From Brevundimonas sp. UBA4553 (GTDB lineage: Bacteria > Pseudomonadota > Alphaproteobacteria > Caulobacterales > Caulobacteraceae), in the NCBI RefSeq assembly GCF_002387245.1, contig NZ_DGLD01000017.1:1-64000 (forward strand): a stretch of DNA of 64,000 nt, written 5' to 3'. This document shows positions 36,180 to 43,118 of this stretch, piece by piece (positions within the stretch are counted from its first letter, which is position 1; each line of letters starts with the position of its first letter). The notes below the pieces were generated by a model, which ran no database searches, was not told the origin of the DNA, and saw only the letters and a program-made list of their open reading frames with translations. Both the position numbers and the translations under genes were made by a program.

Positions 36180-36617
36180 TTACTGCGCGGGCGGCGTCCA
36201 GCGCGGCAGGGCCGCCAACTGCTCGGCCGTCAGGTCCGTGGTGAGGTCCTTGTCGGCGCCGTTGTTGCGCGCCAGGCCGCGAACCTGATCGACCGGCACC
36301 TGCACCTTCACGTCGCCGGGGCCTTCGAGTTCGATCACTACATGGGTCAGCGTTCCGGAGGCGTCGAGCACCAGGGATTCGACATCGCCCAGATCAGTAT
36401 TGCTGGCGGACAGCAGATCGGCGTCTTCCAGTTGCTTGCGAGACATGCCGAAGGCCAGGGCCGCATCCGCCGTGGCGGCGTCGGCGCGGGTCTCGGTCAC
36501 CTGCGCGGGCTGGGCGCCCGGGGCCGGGGCCTGAACCACGTCATCGGTGCGGTTGTCCCCGCAGGCGGCGAGCATCAGAACAGCGGCGGAGGCGGCGGTC
36601 AGGGCGTAGAGCTTCAT
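36180..36617 (-). CDS. Lipoprotein with PRC-barrel-like domain
   Basis: A 145-residue protein with signal peptide and lipobox LAAC (Cys at about residue 20), followed by a Pro/Ala linker. The C-terminal segment from about residue 65 (DADLLSASNTDLGDVESLVLDASG..HVVIELEG) has the strand pattern of a PRC-barrel. It is likely anchored in the envelope, but its function is unknown. The ATG at 36617 has AGAAGGAAAC upstream. A small membrane protein gene 13 bases upstream probably belongs to the same transcript. Confidence 0.65.
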   Translation of the reverse strand: MKLYALTAASAAVLMLAACGDNRTDDVVQAPAPGAQPAQVTETRADAATADAALAFGMSRKQLEDADLLSASNTDLGDVESLVLDASGTLTHVVIELEGPGDVKVQVPVDQVRGLARNNGADKDLTTDLTAEQLAALPRWTPPAQ

Positions 36618-36630
36618 GATGTTTCCTTCT

Positions 36631-36792
36631 TCAGAACAGGGCGGACGCGACATAGATCACCGCCCCCAGCAACAGGATGACGCCGATCACCAGCCAGGGG
36701 CTGACCGACGGCGCATTGCTTCGCCGCGACAGCTCCTGCTCTCGCGGCGCGCGATCGGCGGGATCGGTTCCGGGGGGATCGGCGGGGTCCAT
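36631..36792 (-). CDS. Small single-pass membrane protein upstream of the lipoprotein
   Basis: A 53-residue reading frame starting with MDPADPPGTDPAD and containing a basic RRSNAPS segment. It ends in one hydrophobic helix (PWLVIGVILLLGAVIYVASALF) that reaches the C-terminus, as in tail-anchored proteins. It is followed 13 bases later by the PRC-barrel-like lipoprotein start and is preceded by no strong SD. Short length leaves some doubt, but the start, charge pattern and terminal helix look genuine. Confidence 0.55.
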   Translation of the reverse strand: MDPADPPGTDPADRAPREQELSRRSNAPSVSPWLVIGVILLLGAVIYVASALF

Positions 36793-36857
36793 GGCGGAGC
36801 TAACGAGGCCGCGCGCGCCCCGTTCCCGCCTGCGACAACACAGGCTAAGGTCGCAGC

Positions 36858-38339
36858 ATGATCTCCGACGACGACTATGCTTTCGAAGGCCCCGCCGAGG
36901 CGCCGGCCGCCGCGCGCGACAACAATCCGCCCCTGTCGATCTCGGAACTCAGCTTCGCCCTGAAGCGGACGCTGGAGGATCGCTTCGGCCATGTGCGGCT
37001 GCGCGGCGAGATCTCCAAGGTGAACCGCCATGCCTCGGGTCACGTCTATCTGACGCTGAAGGACGACAAGGCGGCCATCGACGGCGTCATCTGGAAGGGC
37101 GTGGTCAAGGGCCTTGGCGCCCAGCCGGAAAGCGGCCTTGAAGTCATCGTCACCGGCAAGATCACGTCCTATCCGGCCCGGTCGTCCTATCAGATCGTCA
37201 TCGAGAGCATGGAGCCGGCGGGCGCGGGCGCGCTGTTGGCTCAACTGGAACGCCTGAAGGCGCGCCTGCGCGACGAGGGTTTGTTCGAGGCATCGCGCAA
37301 GAAGCCCCTGCCGACCTTCCCGGCGACCATCGGCGTGATCACCAGCCCGACCGGAGCCGTGATCCGCGACATCCTGCACCGCATCGCCGAGCGCTGGCCC
37401 TGCCGGGTCATCGTCTGGCCGGTGGTGGTTCAGGGCGACGCCGCCTGCGGTCAGGTGTCGAACGCCATCCGCGGCTTCGACCGGATGACGCCTGACGGAC
37501 CGATCCCGCGTCCCGATCTGCTGATCGTCGCGCGCGGCGGCGGCTCGGTGGAGGACCTGTGGTGCTTCAATGACGAAGGCCTGGCCCGCACCGTGGCCGA
37601 GGCTCGCATTCCCATCATCTCGGCCGTGGGGCACGAGACCGACACCACCCTGATCGACTTCGTTTCCGACCGGCGCGCTCCGACCCCGACCGGCGCCGCC
37701 GAGATCGCCACCCCGGTTCTGGCCGACCTGCGCTGGGCCCTGAGCGATCTGGAGGCGCGTCTGGCCCGGTCGGGCTCGCGTCTGCTGGAAGATCGCCGCA
37801 ACCGTCTACGCGCCGCCGCCCGCGGCCTGCCCGCCCGGCCCGAGGACCTGCTGGCCCTGCCGCAGCAACGCCTCGACCATGCCGCCAGCCGCCTGGGTTC
37901 CGGCCTGCACCGCAACGTCGCCGTGCATGAGCGCCAGTTGGCCGTTGTCGGCGGGCGCCTCTCCAAGGGCTTGCTGGATCGCGCCATCGAACGGCGTGGC
38001 GACCGCCTGGCCGCCTATGCCGACCGCTTCGGCCCGGCGATGAAGCGGCGACTGGACCGCGACGAGACCCGGCTGGCCGCCCTGTCGCGGGCGCTGGGCA
38101 CGCTGGACCCCAAACGGCCCAAGCCTGGTTTCGCCCGCATCGAGGACGAGGGCGGGGCGATGATCGCCTCGGCTGCGGCCCTGTCACCGGGCCAGACGGT
38201 GCGAATCGTCTTCGGCGACGGAGCCAGGGGCGCGACCATCGACGGAGACGGCGCCGCGCCCCGGCCCATGGCCTCGCCCGCGCCCAAACCCGCACCCCGT
38301 CCGAAGCCCCCGACAGCTGGACAGGGCGACCTGTTCTAG
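36858..38339 (+). CDS. xseA: Exodeoxyribonuclease VII large subunit
   Basis: A 493-residue protein. The N-terminal OB-fold runs to about residue 120 (LRGEISKVNRHASGHVYLTLKDD) and the catalytic domain covers about 130-320, with the typical GVITSPTGAVIRDI, ARGGGSVEDLWCFNDE and SAVGHETDTTL. A long coiled-coil arm rich in Arg/Leu follows, then a C-terminal Pro-rich tail. With the small subunit XseB, absent here, it degrades single-stranded DNA in repair. DUF2093 follows downstream, as in related genomes. Confidence 0.95.
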   Translation: MISDDDYAFEGPAEAPAAARDNNPPLSISELSFALKRTLEDRFGHVRLRGEISKVNRHASGHVYLTLKDDKAAIDGVIWKGVVKGLGAQPESGLEVIVTGKITSYPARSSYQIVIESMEPAGAGALLAQLERLKARLRDEGLFEASRKKPLPTFPATIGVITSPTGAVIRDILHRIAERWPCRVIVWPVVVQGDAACGQVSNAIRGFDRMTPDGPIPRPDLLIVARGGGSVEDLWCFNDEGLARTVAEARIPIISAVGHETDTTLIDFVSDRRAPTPTGAAEIATPVLADLRWALSDLEARLARSGSRLLEDRRNRLRAAARGLPARPEDLLALPQQRLDHAASRLGSGLHRNVAVHERQLAVVGGRLSKGLLDRAIERRGDRLAAYADRFGPAMKRRLDRDETRLAALSRALGTLDPKRPKPGFARIEDEGGAMIASAAALSPGQTVRIVFGDGARGATIDGDGAAPRPMASPAPKPAPRPKPPTAGQGDLF

Positions 38340-38437
38340 GAACAGGAGCGCGCCTTCTCCGTCACGACTTCGTCTTCTTTGAGATGACAGCGATTCGCCC
38401 CTCGTCTCTCGGCGCGAGCCATGTCATTCATCGCGTC

Positions 38438-38647
38438 ATGACGACGTCTGCGGCCCCCGTATCCCCGACCCCCGCCACGCTGCACTACGGCGACGGCGAG
38501 TTCGCCGTTCTGCGGCCCGGCGCCTATGTGACCTGCGCCGTCAGCGGCGTGCCGATTCCCTTGGCGGCTCTGCGCTACTGGTCGGTCGAACGCCAGGAAG
38601 CCTACGCCAGTTCGCTCGAATTCATGGCCGCCGCCCGCGACGCCTGA
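38438..38647 (+). CDS. DUF2093 domain protein
   Basis: A 69-residue protein with the DUF2093 pattern: LHYGDGEFAVLRPGAYVTCAVSG followed by PIPLAALRYWSVERQEAY. The role is unknown; the family is alphaproteobacterial and often follows xseA. An ATG at 38384 in frame would add 18 residues that look non-conserved, so the ATG at 38438 is favoured by family length, although neither start has a clear SD. Confidence 0.8.
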   Translation: MTTSAAPVSPTPATLHYGDGEFAVLRPGAYVTCAVSGVPIPLAALRYWSVERQEAYASSLEFMAAARDA

Positions 38648-38706
38648 CGTCGGTATCCCGTTCCGCCTCGGCGCGCCGTCGCGCCTGTTATCGCGTCCTG
38701 TTCGCC

Positions 38707-39204
38707 ATGCCCGCCCTGCAATCGCTCGACATCCTTCTGGCCGACGACAACCCGAATATGAGGGCCATCGTATCCGCCATGCTCAAGTCCGTAGGCGTGG
38801 GACGGGTCCGCGAAGTGGATGACGGGGCCGCCGCGCTTGAAGCGCTGAGGGCGTCTCCGGCCGACATGGCCATCGTGGATTTCCGGATGCTGCCGGTGGA
38901 CGGCGTGACCTTCACCCAGTTGATCCGCACGGCGGAGGACAGTCCCAATCCCTATCTGCCGATCATCATGATGACGGGCCATTCGGAGCGTCGCCGGGTC
39001 ACCGAAGCCCGCGACGCCGGCGTCACCGAATTCGTGACCAAGCCGGTGAACGCCCATGCGCTGCTTTCGCGCATCGAATCCGTGATCATGCGGCCGCGCG
39101 TCTTTATCCGAAGCGGCGGCTATTTCGGCCCTGATCGTCGTCGCTCCTCGCCGGACGACTACGCCGGACCGTTCCGACGCGCCGGTGATGCGGTGATCGA
39201 CTAG
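38707..39204 (+). CDS. Single-domain response regulator
   Basis: A 165-residue CheY-like protein. DILLADDNPNMR provides the acidic pocket, the acceptor Asp lies in MAIVDFRMLPVDG, with Thr in MMTGHSE and Lys in VTKPV. About 40 residues after the receiver (RPRVFIRSGGYFGPDRRRS...) match no output domain, but the FxGPDRRR-like segment recurs in alphaproteobacterial receivers and may contact a partner. No histidine kinase is adjacent. It is convergent with the acyltransferase gene, and their ends overlap by four bases. Confidence 0.88.
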   Translation: MPALQSLDILLADDNPNMRAIVSAMLKSVGVGRVREVDDGAAALEALRASPADMAIVDFRMLPVDGVTFTQLIRTAEDSPNPYLPIIMMTGHSERRRVTEARDAGVTEFVTKPVNAHALLSRIESVIMRPRVFIRSGGYFGPDRRRSSPDDYAGPFRRAGDAVID

Positions 39205-40133
39205 ACCTCGCCGGCCCTCAGCGCATCATAGACCTTGGGCGGCCAGCGCTTGTGGACCCAGAACCAGTCCACCGGATGCTCCTTCACCCGCTCCTCGACG
39301 AAGCGGTTGACGGCCTGGATCCCGGCCAGGACGTCGGCGGCCTTGTCGCCCGTGTCAGGCACGGCGATCGGCTCATGCGCCGTCACCCGGAAGCGCACGC
39401 CCGGCAGGCGCGTCACCGACAGCGGCTGCATCACCGTGCCGAACTTCAGCGCCAGCCTTGCAGCACCCGGCGAGGCGTTGACCGGCTGGCCGAAGAACTC
39501 GACCTCCGGCCCCTGGCTGTATTTCTGGTCGACCAGCAGGGCGATGGACTCGCCGCGCTTCATGCCCGCCATCAGCTCGCGCGTGCCGTCGCCCTTGGGC
39601 GCGAACAGCTTGATGCCGTAACGCTCGCGGCTCTGACGGATCAGGGCGTCGACATAGGGGTTGTTGGCCGCGCGATAGGTCACCTGGCACGGCACGCCGG
39701 CCGCCATGATGACCGCCGCCATGACCTCGAAATTGGCCAGATGGCCCGAGACCAGAACCACGGGCCTGCCGCTGTCGCGGATGGCGTGCAGTCGCTCCAG
39801 GCCGACGACGTCGATGCGTCCGCTCTCGGGCGTCAGGCGATCCATCACGGCCAGTTCGGCGAAGGTGCGGCCGGTCTGCTCCCACTGGTCGATCGCCAGA
39901 CGGTCGCGCTCGGCAGGGTCCATGTCGGGGAAGGCGATGCGCAGGTTGCGCGTGACCGTCTTGTGCGTGCCGGTCAGGGGGCCCAGCGTCCGCAGCAACG
40001 TGCCGCCGAAACCGGACGCCCGCTCGACGCCCAGCGCCCGCAGAACGGCGAACAGACCAGAGAAGGCGGCCGCCTGCAGTCGCCAGTTCAGGTCCTGCCA
40101 GAGTCCGACCTTGTTTTCGTCTTCACCAGGCAA
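39201..40133 (-). CDS. LpxL/HtrB-type lauroyl acyltransferase
   Basis: A 310-residue inner-membrane acyltransferase of the lipid A late acyltransferase family. The catalytic HX4E is in VSGHLANFEVM, and RAANNPYVDALIRQSRERYG and LLVDQKYSQG are family motifs. An N-terminal hydrophobic stretch anchors the protein. It is separated from the msbA cluster and may perform a secondary acylation of lipid A. The start is a TTG at 40133 that overlaps the SDR gene stop by 11 bases; no in-frame ATG exists nearby, so coupling to the SDR gene is likely. Confidence 0.85.
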   Translation of the reverse strand: MPGEDENKVGLWQDLNWRLQAAAFSGLFAVLRALGVERASGFGGTLLRTLGPLTGTHKTVTRNLRIAFPDMDPAERDRLAIDQWEQTGRTFAELAVMDRLTPESGRIDVVGLERLHAIRDSGRPVVLVSGHLANFEVMAAVIMAAGVPCQVTYRAANNPYVDALIRQSRERYGIKLFAPKGDGTRELMAGMKRGESIALLVDQKYSQGPEVEFFGQPVNASPGAARLALKFGTVMQPLSVTRLPGVRFRVTAHEPIAVPDTGDKAADVLAGIQAVNRFVEERVKEHPVDWFWVHKRWPPKVYDALRAGEV

Positions 40134-40893
40134 TCGTCAGTCCGCCGTCCACCACAAGAGTCTGACCGGTCACATAGGCCGAGGCAGGGCTGCACAGATA
40201 GACCGCCGTGCCCGCGATTTCATCAGGCTGGCCGATCCTTTTCAGCGGAGCCGGCTCCGTCACCGTCTTCAGCAACTCCGGGTTCTCCCACAGGTATTTG
40301 GCGAAGTCGGTCTGGACCAGGCCCGGCGCGATGCAGTTCACGCGCACGTTCGATGGGCCGTATTCCACCGCCAGGTTGCGCGCCAGCTGCATGTCGGCGG
40401 CCTTGGAGATGTTGTAGGCGCCGATCAGGGCGTTGCCGCGCAGGCCCCCGATCGAGGAGATGATCAGGATCGCCCCGTCCTTGCGCTCCAGCATCTGCGG
40501 CGCGACCATCTGGATCAGCCAGTGGTTGGAGATGACGTTGTTCTGAAGGATCTTCTCGAACTGGTCGTCGGCGATGCCCGCCATCGGCCCGGCATAGGGA
40601 TTGGTCGCGGCGTTGCAGACCAGGATGTCGATCTGGCCGAAGGCGGCGTTGGTCTCGTCCGTCAGACGCTGCAGGTCTTCCTTGGAGGCGATGTTGGCGG
40701 GGATGGCGATGGCGCGACCCGCGCCGTGCTTCTCATTGATGGCGGCGGCGACCTCCTCGCAGGGTCCGGCCTTGCGCGAGGAGATGACGACGCGGGCGCC
40801 GTGTTCGGCCAGACGCTCCGCGATGGCCTTGCCGATGCCCTTGGATGAGCCGGTGATGACCGCGACCTTGCCGCTCAGATCGAACAATTCCAC
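40123..40893 (-). CDS. Short-chain dehydrogenase/reductase
   Basis: A 256-residue classical SDR. The NAD(P)-binding motif is TGSSKGIG, the structural motif NAAT, and the catalytic residues are Ser in IISSIGG and Tyr-Lys in YNISK. The C-terminus (ASAYVTGQTLVVDGG) is standard. The GTG at 40893 was chosen because GGGAGG ends 7 bases upstream, whereas the ATG at 40908 would place this SD inside the gene. The substrate is unknown. Genes of this kind beside LpxL-like enzymes may act on fatty-acid derivatives, which is inference. Confidence 0.85.
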   Translation of the reverse strand: MELFDLSGKVAVITGSSKGIGKAIAERLAEHGARVVISSRKAGPCEEVAAAINEKHGAGRAIAIPANIASKEDLQRLTDETNAAFGQIDILVCNAATNPYAGPMAGIADDQFEKILQNNVISNHWLIQMVAPQMLERKDGAILIISSIGGLRGNALIGAYNISKAADMQLARNLAVEYGPSNVRVNCIAPGLVQTDFAKYLWENPELLKTVTEPAPLKRIGQPDEIAGTAVYLCSPASAYVTGQTLVVDGGLTIAW

Positions 40894-41004
40894 GCCTAAA
40901 CCTCCCATTTGGTCGGATTTCTGTGTCCGAACCCTAGCCGTTACCTCTAGTTACCCTGATACTTGGCCGATTCCATACGGGAAAGGCGGCTCAACACCGG
41001 TCCC

Positions 41005-42273
41005 ATGCGCAAGATTACGGGCGGATTTCTGTTCTTCGGCTACCTGTTCCTGTCCCTGACCATCGGGGCGGCGATCTGGCGCGCCGGTATGGGCGCAGGC
41101 GCCGGCGCGACCGGCGTGCTGGGCGCCTTGGGCGTCCTAGTCGCCCTGCACGCCGTCGTCGCGGGGGTTCTGGATCGACGCGCCCTGCGCAAGGAGATCG
41201 CCAAGGTCCGCGAGGCGCACCGCCTGCTGGCCGATGCGATGGAGTCGACGCAAGGCGCCCTGACCGAACTGGCCGAGGCCATCGAGAGCGGCGCCCTGTC
41301 CAAGACCGAGGCCCTGACCGGCGAGGTGCGGATGCTGGAGGGCCTGGTCCAGCAGATGAGCGATTCGATCGACGAGCGACTGGCGACCTCGCCGATCACC
41401 GCCGACACCTATGAAGGTCGTCGTCAGGTGCAGTCGAACACCCTGCTCAAGACCGTCCACGACGCCCTGACGGAAAACCGCATCGACCTCTATCTGCAGC
41501 CGGTTGTGACCCTGCCGCAGCGCCGGACCGTCTTCTACGAGAGCTTCACCCGCCTGCGCGACCCGTCGAACCGGGTCATGATGCCGGCGGAGTACCTGTC
41601 GGTGGCCGAGGGCGAGGGCCTGCTGCCCGCCATCGACAACCTGCTGCTGTTCCGCTGCGCCCAGATCGTGCGCCGTCTGGCGCGTCAGGACCGCAAGGTC
41701 GGGGTCTTCTGCAACATCTCCCTGGCCTCGCTGGGCGACGAGACCTTCTTCCCGCAGTTCCTCGACTTCCTCAGCCAGAACCGCGACCTGAAGGACGCCC
41801 TGATTTTCGAACTGGGTCAGGCGACGTTCGAGGCGCGCGGTGCGTCCGAAGCGCGCAACATGGCCAAGCTGGCCGACCTGGGCTTCCGCTTCTCCATCGA
41901 CAAGGTGCAGACGCTGGACCTGGACTTCGCCGACCTGCAACGCTCGGACGTCCGCTTCATCAAGGTGGCCGCCGACCTGCTGATCGAGCAACTGCTGGAT
42001 CTGGACGGCGCCACGCCCCTGCCGACCCAGCCCGACATCCAGGCCGCCGACTTCGCCCCCCTGACCCGCCGCTACGGCCTCGAACTGATCGCCGAGAAGG
42101 TCGAGAGCGAGAAACAGGTCGTCGACATCCTGGAACTGGACGTCGGCATGGGCCAGGGCCACCTGTTCGGCGAGCCGCGCGCCATCAAGGAAGCCGTCCT
42201 GGCCGAGACCGACCCCCCGGTCGAGTTCGTCCGCTCGACGCTGAAGTCCGCCGAGCAGCGCCGCCGGTTCTAG
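41005..42273 (+). CDS. tipF: Membrane EAL-domain protein, TipF-like
   Basis: A 422-residue protein with two N-terminal helices (about 7-28 and 33-52), a coiled coil (about 55-120) and an EAL-type domain (about 145-400). Caulobacter TipF has this same layout; it binds c-di-GMP and directs flagellum placement at the new pole. Here the EAL signature reads ESF and the catalytic DDFGTG region is replaced by SIDKVQT, so phosphodiesterase activity is unlikely while ligand binding is possible. The ATG at 41005 begins directly before helix 1. Orthology to TipF is inferred from architecture. Confidence 0.7.
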   Translation: MRKITGGFLFFGYLFLSLTIGAAIWRAGMGAGAGATGVLGALGVLVALHAVVAGVLDRRALRKEIAKVREAHRLLADAMESTQGALTELAEAIESGALSKTEALTGEVRMLEGLVQQMSDSIDERLATSPITADTYEGRRQVQSNTLLKTVHDALTENRIDLYLQPVVTLPQRRTVFYESFTRLRDPSNRVMMPAEYLSVAEGEGLLPAIDNLLLFRCAQIVRRLARQDRKVGVFCNISLASLGDETFFPQFLDFLSQNRDLKDALIFELGQATFEARGASEARNMAKLADLGFRFSIDKVQTLDLDFADLQRSDVRFIKVAADLLIEQLLDLDGATPLPTQPDIQAADFAPLTRRYGLELIAEKVESEKQVVDILELDVGMGQGHLFGEPRAIKEAVLAETDPPVEFVRSTLKSAEQRRRF

Positions 42274-42326
42274 GCCGCAGCCGAAAGCCGCCAGACGGAT
42301 CGTCGCGACCGGCGTCTATAGCGGAC

Positions 42327-43022
42327 ATGACCGACGCCGCTTCTCCCTTGGACTGGACCCGCATCTCTGATGACCTGAACGCCCAGGGCTGGGCCGTGGT
42401 CGGTCCCCTGCTGACGCCCGCGACCTGCGAAACCCTTCAAGCCCTCTACGACGAGCCCGAGCGGTTCCGCAGCCGCATCGTCATGCAACGCCATGGCTTT
42501 GGTCAGGGCGAGTATCAGTATTTCGCCAACCCTCTGCCCGATCCCCTGCCCCGGCTGCGGGCGCGCCTCTATGAAGGTCTGGCCCCCATCGCCAACGGCT
42601 GGGCGGCGCGGCTGGAGCGGCCGGGCTTTCCCGACAGTCTGGACGAGTTGACCGCCCAATGCCGAGCGGCGGGCCAGACGCGGCCGACCTCGCTGATGCT
42701 GAGTTACGGCCCCGGCGACTACAACCGGCTGCATCAGGACCTCTACGGCGATCTGGTGTTCCCGCTGCAGGCGGCGATCCTGCTCAGCGATCCGGGCAAG
42801 TTCGAGGGCGGCGAGTTCGTCCTGGTCGAGCAGAAGCCCCGGTCGCAGTCACAGGCCCATGTCGTGCCGCTGAAACAGGGCGAGGCCGTGATCTTCGCCG
42901 TGCGCGAACGCCCTGTCGCCGGGACGCGCGGCGACTATCGTGTGCAGATGCGCCACGGGGTCAGCGCGGTGCGTGCGGGCCAGCGCATGACGCTGGGGCT
43001 GATTTTTCATGATGCGAGCTAG
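42327..43022 (+). CDS. 2OG-Fe(II) dioxygenase
   Basis: A 231-residue double-stranded beta-helix oxygenase. The iron ligands are visible as H and D in YNRLHQDLYGD and the second His in VQMRHGVSAV, with an Arg nearby (AGQRMTLGL) to bind 2-oxoglutarate. Members hydroxylate proteins or small molecules; the substrate is unknown. It is transcribed alone, 53 bases after the TipF-like gene, and is convergent with ileS. Confidence 0.85.
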   Translation: MTDAASPLDWTRISDDLNAQGWAVVGPLLTPATCETLQALYDEPERFRSRIVMQRHGFGQGEYQYFANPLPDPLPRLRARLYEGLAPIANGWAARLERPGFPDSLDELTAQCRAAGQTRPTSLMLSYGPGDYNRLHQDLYGDLVFPLQAAILLSDPGKFEGGEFVLVEQKPRSQSQAHVVPLKQGEAVIFAVRERPVAGTRGDYRVQMRHGVSAVRAGQRMTLGLIFHDAS

Positions 43023-43033
43023 GATAAATCCGC

Positions 43034-43057
43034 TCATCCCCGCGGAGACGGGGATGA
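43034..43057. repeat. Short hairpin repeat
   Basis: The 9-base arms TCATCCCCG and CGGGGATGA surround CGGAGA. It resembles the hairpins of the dispersed repeats (a CATCCCCG-type core) and lies between the oxygenase stop and the ileS terminator. Confidence 0.55.
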
Positions 43058-43085
43058 ACGAGTGTTAGAGGTATCGCTCAAGAAA

Positions 43086-43113
43086 AGGCCCCTCCGCCGG
43101 AGCGAAGGGGCCT
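43086..43113 (-). terminator. ileS terminator
   Basis: On the minus strand the arms AGGCCCCT and AGGGGCCT flank TCGCTCCGGCGG, and the second arm runs into TTTTCTTG. This is an intrinsic terminator 6 bases beyond the ileS stop. Confidence 0.8.
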
Positions 43114-43118
43114 AACCT

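Noticed and set aside
40894..40908. ATG at 40908 as start of the SDR gene
   Set aside because: The ribosome-binding GGGAGG would lie inside the coding sequence; the GTG at 40893 has correct spacing.
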